A stretch of 64,000 nt of DNA from Nocardiopsis sp. TSRI0078 (lineage in GTDB: Bacteria > Actinomycetota > Actinomycetes > Streptosporangiales > Streptosporangiaceae): positions 434,001 through 498,000 of the forward strand of contig NZ_LWLB01000001.1 in the NCBI RefSeq assembly GCF_001905145.1. The letters run 5' to 3'. Position numbers and translations under genes: made by a program. A model generated the notes under the pieces. It saw only the letters and a list, made by a program, of their open reading frames with translations, did not search any database and was not told where the DNA came from. Positions 42,151-51,470 of the stretch are shown here, one piece after another (the first letter of the stretch is position 1; each line of letters opens with the position of its first letter).

Positions 42151-42197
42151 ACGGGCCCGCCGCTCCCGGCGAGGACCACCGGGGGCGGCGGGCCCGT
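42151..42197. terminator. terminator between nhaA and allophanate hydrolase
   Basis: ACGGGCCCGCCGC (42151-42163) pairs with 42185-42197 between converging stops. Confidence 0.75.
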
Positions 42198-42203
42198 CGG
42201 CGT

Positions 42204-43931
42204 TCAGCTCCTCCCCGAGGCGAGGTGGGCGAGCCAGCCGCCGTGGTGGCTGATGTCCTCGGCGTCCTCGGCCGCCGCCGGGTCGCAGGCGAAGCCGACC
42301 ACCGTGCGGCCGTCCGCCAGGGTGAGGGCTCCCAGCGACATGGGTGCGGGCAGGGCGGCCAGGAAGGCGCCGAGTCCCGCCGGGGAGATCCGCCAGACCT
42401 CGCAGCGCAGGGAGGTGCCCCGCCCGGTCGTCCGGAGCACGCCGGGCCTGGGCGGCACCGCCGCGGACCGGTCGTCGGGGGCGCCGGTCCCGGGCAGGGC
42501 GACCATGCGGTAGTCGGCGCTGGTGAGCGCCTCCTCGACGAACCGTGCGCCCAGGTCGGTGAGCTGGTGGTTGAGCGGCTGACCGCGCAGGTGCGCGCCG
42601 AACACCGCCAGCTCCACGCCCGGCGCGGGGTAGGCCTCCCCCGGCTCCTCCCCGAGCAGGCCCGCCGCCAGATCGACGGCCACCTGGTCCTCGAACGCGC
42701 GGGTGAGGACGCTGACCCCGAAGGGACGTCCGTCGACGGTGCCGACGGGCACCGCCACCGCGGCCATGTCCAGCAGGTTCACGAAGTTCGTGTACGTGCC
42801 CAGGCGCGAGTTGGCCTCCACCGGGTCGGCCGCCACCTCCTCCAGGGTGGGGTGGCCGACCGTGGTCGGCAGGAGGAGGGCGTCGAACCCGTGCAGGATC
42901 CGGCGGGCGGCGGCCCTGTGGGAGGCCAGCCTGTGCTGGTCAGTGGCGAGCCGGTGGGCGGGGATCCCCTCCGCCTCCAGGATGATCGCGGAGACGGTGG
43001 GGTCGGACCCCTCGGGGCGGTCGGCCAGGAACTCCCCCACGGCGGCGTAGCGCTCGGCCACGAGCGCACCGTCGTAGAGCAGACGCGCCGCCTCCAACAG
43101 GGGGGACACGTCGACCTCCGCCGTCCGCGCCCCGAGGGCGCGCAGCGCGTCGACGGCCTCCCGGAAGGCCGCCCGCTCCCCGTCCGCGAGCGGCGCCAGC
43201 GCCTCGTCCTGGGGCACCGCCACACGGCTCCCGGGCCGGGCGGCGAGCCGCACGTCGGCGGGCCAGTCGCGGCTGGACGGGTCTTCGGGCTCGGGGCCGG
43301 TCATCACGGCCAGGGCGGCGCGGCCGGAGGCCAGGTCCCGGGAGAACACGGTGACGCAGTCGTAGGGGCGGGCGGCGGGGACCACACCGGAGGACGGGAC
43401 CAGGCCGAGCGTCGGTTTGAGTCCGACGAGGCCGTTCAGGGCGGCGGGCACCCGGCCGGAGCCGGCGGTGTCGGTGCCCAGGGCGATGTCGGCCATCCCC
43501 AGGGCCACGGCCACGGCCGAGCCCGAGCTGGACCCGCCGGAGATCCGCTCCGGGTCGCGGGCGCCCCGGACCGCGCCGTGGGGGCTGCGGGTGCCGACCA
43601 GCCCGGTGGCGAACTGGTCGAGATTGGTCTTGCCGAGCACCAGGGCGCCCGCGTCCACCAGCCTGCGCACGCACGGCGCGCTCTCGGCGGGGGTGAACGC
43701 GTACCCGGGGTGGGCCGCCGTGGTGGGCAGGCCCGCCACGTCGATGTTGTCCTTGACCGCCACGAGCGTTCCCGCCAGCGGCAGGTCCTCCCCTGAGGCG
43801 AGCCGGTCCTCCAGCGCCCCGGCCTCCGCGGCCAGCTCCCGTTCGGGGCGCAGGGTGATCCAGACCTCGGGCCGGTCGGCCTCGGCGATCCGGCGGTAGG
43901 CGGAGCGGACGCGGTCGGTGGGAGCGGGCAT
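42204..43931 (-). CDS. atzF: allophanate hydrolase
   Basis: A 575-residue amidase-signature enzyme that splits allophanate into CO2 and ammonia, the second step after urea carboxylase. The triad is K60 (VAVKDNIDVAG), a Ser of the GGSSSGSA motif (134-136) and the nucleophile in DTAGSGRVPAALNG. The C-terminal 120 residues (ELAVFGAHLRGQPLNHQLTD onward) are the extra allophanate-hydrolase domain. ATG 43931 overlaps the urea carboxylase stop, so the two are coupled. Confidence 0.93.
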   Translation of the reverse strand: MPAPTDRVRSAYRRIAEADRPEVWITLRPERELAAEAGALEDRLASGEDLPLAGTLVAVKDNIDVAGLPTTAAHPGYAFTPAESAPCVRRLVDAGALVLGKTNLDQFATGLVGTRSPHGAVRGARDPERISGGSSSGSAVAVALGMADIALGTDTAGSGRVPAALNGLVGLKPTLGLVPSSGVVPAARPYDCVTVFSRDLASGRAALAVMTGPEPEDPSSRDWPADVRLAARPGSRVAVPQDEALAPLADGERAAFREAVDALRALGARTAEVDVSPLLEAARLLYDGALVAERYAAVGEFLADRPEGSDPTVSAIILEAEGIPAHRLATDQHRLASHRAAARRILHGFDALLLPTTVGHPTLEEVAADPVEANSRLGTYTNFVNLLDMAAVAVPVGTVDGRPFGVSVLTRAFEDQVAVDLAAGLLGEEPGEAYPAPGVELAVFGAHLRGQPLNHQLTDLGARFVEEALTSADYRMVALPGTGAPDDRSAAVPPRPGVLRTTGRGTSLRCEVWRISPAGLGAFLAALPAPMSLGALTLADGRTVVGFACDPAAAEDAEDISHHGGWLAHLASGRS

Positions 43932-46900
43932 CAGACGGACCCTCCTTGTGCGATGACGGCCATGGCGCTCCCCGGTTCGAGGTGCTGGCCCGGTGTGACG
44001 AGGATGTCCGAGACCCTTCCCGCTCCGGGGGCGCGGACGACGACCTCCAGCTTCATGGCCTCCAGGCGCACGAGGGGCTGCCCCTCCTCCACCATGTCGC
44101 CGGGAGCCGCGTCCACCTTCCAGACGGAGGCGGACAGGGGCGCCTCGACGAGGCGTGCGCCGGGCGGCAGGTCGGGCGCGGCCGCGGCGACGGGCACGGG
44201 TTCGGGTCTGTCCTCGAACTCCCCCGAGGCCTCCCAGGCCCGCCGCTCGGCCTCGAAGGCCGCGGACCGGCGGCGCTCGAACTCCCCGATGGAGTCGGCG
44301 TTCTCGGCGAGGAAGCGCTCGTGGTCGGCCAGGACGAACTCCCCGTCCGCGACGGCGAGTTCGTGGCGTCCGGCCAGCAGGTCGGCGCGGATGTCCAGGA
44401 GTTCCTCGTGGCCCACGGGGTACCAGCTGATCCGGTCGAAGAACCGCAGCAGCCACGGGGTGCCGGATTCGAACGGGCCGTACTGGCGCAGCCCGGACCA
44501 GATGGGGACCGTGCGTCCGATGAGCTGGTAGCCGCCGGGGCTCTCCATGCCGTACACGCACAGGTAGGCGCCGCCGATGCCGACCCCGGCCTCGGGGGTC
44601 CAGGTGCGCGCGGGGCTGTACTTGGTGGTGACCAGGCGGTGGCGCGGATCGAGCGGGGTGGCCGCCGGGGCGCCCAGGTACACGTCTCCCAGGCCCAGGA
44701 CCAGGTAGGAGGCGTCGAAGACGGTGTCGCGGACCTGGTCGACCGAGTCGAGGCCGTTGATCCGGCGGATGAACTCGATGTTGTCGGGGTTCCAGGGCGC
44801 GTCGTCGCGCACGCCGGTCCGGTAGCGGGCGATGGCCTCGTGGATGGACGGGTCGTCGTAGGACATGGGCAGGTGCAGGGTACGGCTGGGAACCCGCAGC
44901 CGCGAGGTGGGCGGCAGTTGCCCCTCGATCTCCCGGAGCAGGCCCAGGAGGGTGCGCAGCGGCAGTACCCGGGGGTCGGTGTGCAGGTGCAGGGAGCGGA
45001 CGCCGGGGGTGGAGTCGACGATGCCGGGTGGCGCGGCCCGGTCGAGGGCGGCCATGAGGGCGTGGACGCGCATGCGCAGGCCCAGGTCCAGGGCCATGGG
45101 CCCGTACTCGACGAGGAGGTTGTCGTGGCCGCTGCGCCGGTAGGTGACCTCCGGTGTGCCCTTGCCTGCCGGGACGCGGGCGAGGACGCCGTCGTCACCG
45201 TCCGCTCCGCTGCCGCGCAGGAGCGCGGCGGCCGCGGGGGCGGTGTGGATCCTCTCGGCCGCGGCCTCGGTCACGGGGTGGAAGCGCACGGTGTCGCCGG
45301 GGCGCAGTTGGCCGACCTTCCACCGGGAGCCGCTGACCACGGTGACGGGGCAGACGAACCCGCCCAGGCTGGGGCCGTCGGGGCCGAGGAGGACGGGTGT
45401 GTCGCCGGAGAGGTTGACGGCGCCGACGGAGTAGGCGGTGTCGTGGACGTTGGAGGGGTGGAGCCCGGCCTGGCCTCCGTCGGGGCGCGCCCAGGACTGC
45501 TTGGGGCCGGACAGGCGGACCCCGTTGCGCGCGGACTGGGGGTGGACCCTCCATGCGGTGGCGTAGAAGGCGGCGAGCCCCTCCCTGGTGAGGAACTCCG
45601 GTGCGGCGTGCGGCCCCTCGGACACCTCGACGTCCCAGTGGGAGCCCGTGCCGTCCGCGGGGCGCCCCGCGGCGGATCCCTCCGGAGAGGCGTTCTCCGG
45701 AGAGGGGCCCTCCCCCGGCGAGACGGGGAACACGGGCCGCTCGGCCTCGGGGACGGGCCGGGCCCCGGGCGCACCGGCGGGTTCGGGCAGGGCGCGGAGC
45801 ACGTCCCCCGGGCGCAGGGCCCGGCCGCTGTGGCCGCCGTACCCCCCGGCGGTGAACGTGGCCGCGCTGCCCAGGTACTCGGGGACGTCCAGCCCGCCCC
45901 GGACCAGTACGTAGGTGCGCATGCCGGGCCCCCGGCAGGCCCCGACGTCGAGCAGGGCGCCCGCGGGGACCCGCACCGGCTCCCACCGGGCGACCGGAAC
46001 GCCGTCCACGGTGACCTCGGCGGGTGCGCCGGTCACGCACACGGTGGTGTCGGCGGAGAAGCGCAGGGCGGGGCCCTCCATGGTGCACTCCAGCCCGGGG
46101 GCGCCCTCGGGGTTGCCCAGGGCCCGGTTGCCCAGGCGCAGGGAGAGGTCGTCCATGGCGCCCGACGGAGGGACGCCGACCTGCCAGTAGCCGGTGCGGC
46201 CGGGGAAGTCCTGGACGGTGGTGAGGGTCCCCGCCCGCTCCACCTCGATACGCGGCTCCCGGTCGCCGACCCCGGCGCAGGTGGCAGTGGTGTGTCCGAG
46301 GGAGCGGACGTCCTCGTGGCGGGCCAGGGCCCGCAGCAGGCCCAGGTTGGTCTGGAGCCCGTCGATCCGGACACCGGCCAGCGCGTCGGCGAGCCGCTCC
46401 AGGGCGTCGTCCCGGTCCTCGCCGCGCACGACGACCTTGGCGAGCATGGGGTCGTAGTCGCTGGTGACGCGCTGCCCGGCCTCCACCCAGCCGTCCACGC
46501 GCACCCCGGCGGGGAACTCGACCCGTGTGAGCAGGCCGGAGCTGGGCCGGAAGCCGTGGGCCGGGTCCTCCGCGTACACGCGGGCCTCGACCGCGTGGCC
46601 GATGGGGGCCGGTCCCTCCGGGGGGATCCCGGCGAGGACGTCCTCACCGCGGGCCAGGCGGAGCATCCAGGCGACCAGGTCCACCCCGGTGACCTCCTCG
46701 GTCACCGGGTGCTCGACCTGGAGGCGGGTGTTGACCTCCAGGAAGGACGCCTCACCGCGTTCGACGTCGTAGACGAACTCGACCGTTCCGGCGCTGCGGT
46801 AGGACACCCCGGCGCAGAGCTCGCGCGCGGCGCGGTGGAGTTCGGTCCGCAGCTCCTCGGGCAGGCCGGGGGCGGGCGCCTCCTCGACGACCTTCTGGTT

Positions 46901-47599
46901 GCGGCGCTGCAGGGAGCAGTCGCGGTCCCCGAGGGTGACCACCCCGCCGTGCCCGTCACCGAACACCTGCACCTCGATGTGCCTGGCCCGGGAGACGAAG
47001 CGCTCCACGAACACGCCGCCACCGCCGAAGTGGGTCTCGGCCGTCCGGCTGACCTGGTCGAAGGCGGCGCGCAGGGACTCCTCGTCGGAGCAGGGACGCA
47101 GGCCGATGCCGCCTCCGCCCGCGGTGGACTTGAGGATGACGGGGTAGCCGATGCCCTCGGCGGCGGCGACCGCCTCCTCCGCGTCGGCGAGGACGTCGCT
47201 GCCCGCGACCATGGGCAGTCCGGCGGCGGCCGCGGCCTTGCGCGCGGCGTGCTTGTCGCCGAACTCCTCCAGGTGGCGGGGCTCGGGGCCGACGAACACC
47301 AGGCCCGCGCTCTGGACGGCGTCGGCGAACGCGGCGCTCTCTGACAGGAAGCCGTACCCCGGGTGGACCGCTCCCGCCCCGGAGGCCGCGGCGGCGGCCA
47401 GGACGCGTTCGGTGTCCAGGTAGCTCTCGGCGGCGGGGGCGGGCCCCAGCCGGACGGCCTCGTCGGCGAGGCGGGTGTGGAGCGCGCCCGCGTCGGCGTC
47501 GGAGTAGACCGCGACGGTGCGCAGGCCGAGTGCGCGGGCGGATCGGATGACGCGGCAGGCGATCTCGCCGCGGTTGGCGACGAGCACGGAGTCGAACAC
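43931..47599 (-). CDS. urea carboxylase
   Basis: A 1222-residue biotin enzyme converting urea, bicarbonate and ATP to allophanate. Biotin carboxylase domain at 1-450 (FDSVLVANRGEIACRVIRSA, GGGGIGLR, the EVNTRLQVEHPVTE motif); then KipA- and KipI-like domains in the middle; a biotinyl domain at the end with biotin Lys1183 in RLEAMKLEV. A low-complexity insert near 625-650 (PSPENASPEGSAAGRPADG) is unusual. The DUF1989 partner genes often found beside urea carboxylase are absent. Confidence 0.93.
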   Translation of the reverse strand: MFDSVLVANRGEIACRVIRSARALGLRTVAVYSDADAGALHTRLADEAVRLGPAPAAESYLDTERVLAAAAASGAGAVHPGYGFLSESAAFADAVQSAGLVFVGPEPRHLEEFGDKHAARKAAAAAGLPMVAGSDVLADAEEAVAAAEGIGYPVILKSTAGGGGIGLRPCSDEESLRAAFDQVSRTAETHFGGGGVFVERFVSRARHIEVQVFGDGHGGVVTLGDRDCSLQRRNQKVVEEAPAPGLPEELRTELHRAARELCAGVSYRSAGTVEFVYDVERGEASFLEVNTRLQVEHPVTEEVTGVDLVAWMLRLARGEDVLAGIPPEGPAPIGHAVEARVYAEDPAHGFRPSSGLLTRVEFPAGVRVDGWVEAGQRVTSDYDPMLAKVVVRGEDRDDALERLADALAGVRIDGLQTNLGLLRALARHEDVRSLGHTTATCAGVGDREPRIEVERAGTLTTVQDFPGRTGYWQVGVPPSGAMDDLSLRLGNRALGNPEGAPGLECTMEGPALRFSADTTVCVTGAPAEVTVDGVPVARWEPVRVPAGALLDVGACRGPGMRTYVLVRGGLDVPEYLGSAATFTAGGYGGHSGRALRPGDVLRALPEPAGAPGARPVPEAERPVFPVSPGEGPSPENASPEGSAAGRPADGTGSHWDVEVSEGPHAAPEFLTREGLAAFYATAWRVHPQSARNGVRLSGPKQSWARPDGGQAGLHPSNVHDTAYSVGAVNLSGDTPVLLGPDGPSLGGFVCPVTVVSGSRWKVGQLRPGDTVRFHPVTEAAAERIHTAPAAAALLRGSGADGDDGVLARVPAGKGTPEVTYRRSGHDNLLVEYGPMALDLGLRMRVHALMAALDRAAPPGIVDSTPGVRSLHLHTDPRVLPLRTLLGLLREIEGQLPPTSRLRVPSRTLHLPMSYDDPSIHEAIARYRTGVRDDAPWNPDNIEFIRRINGLDSVDQVRDTVFDASYLVLGLGDVYLGAPAATPLDPRHRLVTTKYSPARTWTPEAGVGIGGAYLCVYGMESPGGYQLIGRTVPIWSGLRQYGPFESGTPWLLRFFDRISWYPVGHEELLDIRADLLAGRHELAVADGEFVLADHERFLAENADSIGEFERRRSAAFEAERRAWEASGEFEDRPEPVPVAAAAPDLPPGARLVEAPLSASVWKVDAAPGDMVEEGQPLVRLEAMKLEVVVRAPGAGRVSDILVTPGQHLEPGSAMAVIAQGGSV

Positions 47600-47649
47600 G
47601 CTGGCTCTCCTTGGTCCGGGGGCTTGTGGCTGCGGTGCGGGGGAGGACG

Positions 47650-48375
47650 TCAGGGGGTGCGCGCGTGCAGCGCCATCTGGGTCAGGGCCCCCCGGGCGCG
47701 TTCCAGGACGACCTCCATGGAGGCGCCGACGTGCTCGTGCATGGCGCGGTGGGCGGCCTTCAGCTCGCCCGCGAGGAGGTGCTCGACGATCCCGATGTGC
47801 TCGTCGACGGTGGAGGCGATCCGGTCCTCGGTGAGGAAGTCGTACATGCGCAACCTGCGGATGCGCCGGTTGACGGAGACCAGGGACTCGGTCAGCGCCC
47901 GGTTCCCGGAGGCCCGGGACAGCGCGGCGTGGTACTCCTCGTCGAGGAGGACGAAGGAGGGGTCCGGCGGAGGCGGGTCGGCGCGTAGGGCCCGCCAGCG
48001 CTCCAGCTCGGCGGTGAGGACCGCGGGGTCGTGCCGGAGGCCGGGGTCCTCCAGGGCACGCGCGATGCCGCGCAGTTCGAGGGTGACCCGGAGTTCGTAG
48101 AGGTCGCGGAGTCCGGCGAGGTCGGGGACGGTGGCGTAGAAGCCGTTCTCACGCCGTTCGACCAGTCCGTCGGAGTGCAGGCGCGCCAGCGCCTCGCGTA
48201 CCGGGGTGCGGGAGACGCCGAAGCGCTCGGCGAGCCGGACCTCGCCCAGCCGGGTGTGGGGGCCGGTCCTGCCGTTCAGGACCTCCTCGCTGATCAGGGC
48301 GTAGACCCTGTCGCGGCGCGAGGTCGCCGTCTTCTCCGTCGGCGGGTCGGGACGTGTATACATCCGTGTGTCCAT
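47650..48375 (-). CDS. GntR-family (FCD) regulator of the urea genes
   Basis: A 241-residue repressor: winged helix RRDRVYALISEEVLNGRTGP, with LAERFGVSRTPVREALARLH, and a helical FCD effector domain (LRDLYELRVTLELRGIARAL). It lies 50 bp upstream of urea carboxylase on the same strand and is its likely regulator. ATG 48375 was chosen; the frame runs on to 48486 without support. A palindrome TGTATACA (48355-48362) lies within the first codons and may be its own operator. Confidence 0.82.
   Translation of the reverse strand: MDTRMYTRPDPPTEKTATSRRDRVYALISEEVLNGRTGPHTRLGEVRLAERFGVSRTPVREALARLHSDGLVERRENGFYATVPDLAGLRDLYELRVTLELRGIARALEDPGLRHDPAVLTAELERWRALRADPPPPDPSFVLLDEEYHAALSRASGNRALTESLVSVNRRIRRLRMYDFLTEDRIASTVDEHIGIVEHLLAGELKAAHRAMHEHVGASMEVVLERARGALTQMALHARTP
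48355..48362. promoter_or_regulatory. palindrome TGTATACA at the gntR start, possible operator
   Basis: A perfect 8-bp palindrome in GC-rich surroundings, matching the core of operators reported for FCD-type GntR proteins. It would overlap the first codons if ATG 48375 is used. Confidence 0.4.
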
Positions 48376-48494
48376 GGGGACCGACGCTAGGAAGGGTGTG
48401 TTTCGGCGGCCCGCTTCCGGGATGAAGCGTGGGTTTCTCCGTGTTTCGACGTGTTTCACACCTGTTCGCGCCCTGGATCCGGGCACGACGCGAC

Positions 48495-48552
48495 GGGCGC
48501 CGCGGCCCGGAACGGACGGAGGGGTCCGTCCGCCACCGGTGCCGCGGCGCCC
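48495..48552 (-). terminator. terminator downstream of the DASS transporter
   Basis: GGGCGCCGCGGC (48495-48506) pairs with 48541-48552, enclosing a smaller GGACGG/CCGTCC stem. It isolates the transporter from the GntR-urea operon on the same strand. Confidence 0.7.
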
Positions 48553-48585
48553 GCGGTAACCGTCCGCCCTGCGCGGGCGGCGGCG

Positions 48586-50151
48586 TCAGAGGCCGATGCC
48601 CAGCGCCCAGCTCATGAGTCCGTACATCGCGCCGAGGATGAGGGCGATCGCGACGAGGTTCAGCCAGAGGCCGCCGCGCATCATCTGGCCGATCCGCACG
48701 TGGCCGGTGCCGAAGACGATCGCGTTCGGCGGGGTGGCCACCGGCAGCATGAAGGCCATGCTGGCGGCGAGGACGGCCGGAATGACGAGGACCATCACGT
48801 CGACGTCCATGCCGACCGCCACACCGCCCAGGATCGGCAGGAAGGTGGCGGCGGTGGCGGTGTTGCTGGTGAGCTCGGTCAGGCCGAGGACCAGGGCGGC
48901 GACCGCGAGGATGACGACCCAGAGGGGGACCCCCGCCAGGGCGGAGACCTGTCCGCCGATCCAGGTGCTCAGCCCGGAGGCGGTGAACTGCGAGGAGATG
49001 GCCAGGCCGCCGCCGAAGAGCAGCAGGACGCCCCACGGGAGCTGGACGGCGGTCTCCCAGTCCAGCAGGCGGGTCCCGCGGTCGGCGGGGATGAGGAACA
49101 GCGCGATCGCGGCGGTCATCGCGATGACCGCGTCGCCGAAGCTGCCCAGCCACGGGGCGGCGGAGGCGACGGCCTCGACGTCGGCCAGGACCGGGACGAA
49201 GATCCAGGAGAGCGCGGCGGAGGCGAAGACGGCGAGCACCATCTTCTCGGCGCGCGACATCGGGCCCATCTCGGCGAGTTCGCCGCGGATCAGGTCCTGC
49301 GCTCCCTCGACCTTGCGGGTCTCGGGGCGGAAGACGCGGACCAGGACGAACCAGGCGATGAACAGGAAGACCGCGGCCAGGGGGACGCCGGCCGCCATCC
49401 ACTGGCCGAAGCCGATGTGGATGTCGTGGTTGTCGGCCAGGTAGGCGACCATCAGCACGTTGGGAGGGGTGCCGATGAGGGTGGCGACCGAGCCGATGGA
49501 GGCGGAGTAGGCGATACCGAGCATGAGCGCGGTGGCGAAGTTCGCGTCCGTCCTCCCGTCGCGGAACTGGGTGATGAGCGCGACGACCGAGAGGCCGACG
49601 GGCAGCATCATCACGGCGGTGGCGGTGTTCGAGACCCACATGGAGATGAACGCGGTCGCGATCATGAAGCCGCCGACGAGGCCGGCGGTGTTGGACCCGA
49701 CCTTGGAGACGATGGTCAGCGCGATCCGCTTGTGGAGGTTCCACCTCTGCATCGCCAGGGCGAGCATGAAGCCGCCCATGAACAGGAAGATGGTGTCCGA
49801 GCCGTAGGACGGGGCGACGTCGTCCACGGACGTGCCCTGCACCATGACCGGGAAGAGCACCAGGGGCAGCAGCGAGGTGGCCGGGATCGGGATGGCCTCG
49901 GTGGCCCACCAGATGGCGATGAACGCGGTGATGCCCGCGACGGCGCGGCCGTTGGCCGCCAGGACCGGGTCGCCCTCCTCCCCCTCACCGAGGGGCAGGG
50001 GCATGTCCGGCATGAGGAAGTAGATCAGCAGACCGACCAGCGGACCGGCGACCAGTCCGATGACGCGGGAGCGGGGAAAGCTGTTCGCGGGCTTGCCGTC
50101 CTGTGTGGGCGACATGGTGTCCGGCGTGTCGACACCCTTCGGGGACGCCAT
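48586..50151 (-). CDS. DASS/SLC13 carboxylate:cation symporter
   Basis: A 521-residue, multi-helix transporter. Two repeated halves carry the family's SNT motifs: ISMWVSNTATAVMMLPVGLS in the first and LTELTSNTATAATFLPILGG in the second, with IGTPPNVLMVAYL and VATPPNAIVFGTGH following. These bind sodium and a di- or tricarboxylate such as succinate or citrate. It is divergent from the TAXI binding protein, with a two-component system beyond. Confidence 0.9.
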   Translation of the reverse strand: MASPKGVDTPDTMSPTQDGKPANSFPRSRVIGLVAGPLVGLLIYFLMPDMPLPLGEGEEGDPVLAANGRAVAGITAFIAIWWATEAIPIPATSLLPLVLFPVMVQGTSVDDVAPSYGSDTIFLFMGGFMLALAMQRWNLHKRIALTIVSKVGSNTAGLVGGFMIATAFISMWVSNTATAVMMLPVGLSVVALITQFRDGRTDANFATALMLGIAYSASIGSVATLIGTPPNVLMVAYLADNHDIHIGFGQWMAAGVPLAAVFLFIAWFVLVRVFRPETRKVEGAQDLIRGELAEMGPMSRAEKMVLAVFASAALSWIFVPVLADVEAVASAAPWLGSFGDAVIAMTAAIALFLIPADRGTRLLDWETAVQLPWGVLLLFGGGLAISSQFTASGLSTWIGGQVSALAGVPLWVVILAVAALVLGLTELTSNTATAATFLPILGGVAVGMDVDVMVLVIPAVLAASMAFMLPVATPPNAIVFGTGHVRIGQMMRGGLWLNLVAIALILGAMYGLMSWALGIGL

Positions 50152-50416
50152 GGATTCCTCCTGTTGCGGGCGACTGGGGGCGGGGTTCGCCCACCGGGGG
50201 AATCCTGCGTCTCACTGGGTTTTCCTGCTGGTTTCCCCCGGGTTACTCCGACTTGATACAGCGATGGTGGTGATCCCCCCCGGACGTGTCCAACACCTCA
50301 CCCGAAACTTGAGGTTCCTCTGACATTGGGACACGGTGGGTCGGTGAGCTGGGACACAGGGTGATCCGCGGCGTCCGGGCGCCCGGGCACCGCTCCACAC
50401 TGCCTAAGCTGCACAT

Positions 50417-51367
50417 ATGCATCCGAGGGGGCCGAACCGGCGTACCGCCCTGCGGGGCGTCGCGGGCGCCCTCGCCGTGGCCGCGGTGAGCGGTTGCACA
50501 TGGCGGGAGCCCCCGTCACCGCCGCCGGCGTTCGTGGTGGCCACGGGCCCGCCCGGAGCCGTGTACCGGGAGATCGGTGCGGAGATCGCGCGCCTGCTGG
50601 ACGAGCGGCTGCCCGGGACGCGGGTGGAGACCGTCGAGACCGGCGCCTCGCACGACAACCTGCGCCTCGTCGGTGCGGGCGAGGCCCAGCTCGGCCTGGC
50701 CAACCTCGACTCGGTCATGGCGGACGGGGTGGCCGGCGCCGACCGCCTCCGCGCGATCGGCCGCCTCTACGACAGCTTCGTGCACCTCGTGGTCCTGGAC
50801 GGGTCGCCCGTGCGCCGTCTGGACGACCTGGAGGGGCGCAGGGTCTCGGTGGGCGCGGACAACTCCGGCACCGAGTTCACCGCGGACCAGATCCTCGTGG
50901 AGACCGGGGTGGAGCTGGAGGCGGTGCGCATGGACCAGGCGGCCTCCGCCCGGGCCCTGGGGCGCGGGGAGATCGACGCGATGTTCTCCCTGACCGGGCT
51001 GCCCACCCCGGCCATCGCCGACCTGGCCGAGCGTCACGTGATACGCCTGATCGACCTCTCCGACGCGGCGGCCGCCATGGCCGACGCCCGCCCCGAGGCG
51101 TACTTCCCCGCCAGTGTCCCGGCGACCACCTACGAGGGCGTGCCCGCCTGCCCCACCATGTCCGTGCCGAACCTGCTGTTGTGCTCGGCCGACCTGCCGG
51201 AGGACCTCGCCCACCTGGTCACCGGCACCGTGTACACGGGCGCCAGGCGGATCGCGGCCTCCCGCCCGGAGGCGGCCCAGATCAACGTGCGCACCGGCAT
51301 CTCCACCGGTGTGGTCCCCCTGCACCGCGGCGCCGCGCGCTGGTACCGGGAGAACAAGCCCGCGTAG
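50417..51367 (+). CDS. TAXI-family substrate-binding lipoprotein, without permease
   Basis: A 316-residue lipoprotein (VAAVSGC, Cys27). FVVATGPPGAVYREIGAEIA, ETGASHDNLRLVGAGEAQLG and GRRVSVGADNSGTEFTADQI are typical of TAXI binding proteins of TRAP transporters. No TRAP membrane subunit is next to it, so it may serve a distant permease or the two-component sensor encoded on the other strand just downstream, as known for TctC/TctE-like pairs. Confidence 0.85.
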   Translation: MHPRGPNRRTALRGVAGALAVAAVSGCTWREPPSPPPAFVVATGPPGAVYREIGAEIARLLDERLPGTRVETVETGASHDNLRLVGAGEAQLGLANLDSVMADGVAGADRLRAIGRLYDSFVHLVVLDGSPVRRLDDLEGRRVSVGADNSGTEFTADQILVETGVELEAVRMDQAASARALGRGEIDAMFSLTGLPTPAIADLAERHVIRLIDLSDAAAAMADARPEAYFPASVPATTYEGVPACPTMSVPNLLLCSADLPEDLAHLVTGTVYTGARRIAASRPEAAQINVRTGISTGVVPLHRGAARWYRENKPA

Positions 51368-51470
51368 GCTCCTCGCCGGGGAGTCCCGCGGCGCCCGCGC
51401 CGACCGCCCCCTCCCGGGGATCCGTCGCCCCGGAGGACCTCTCGGGGCCCCGGGAGGGTCGGTCGGGACT

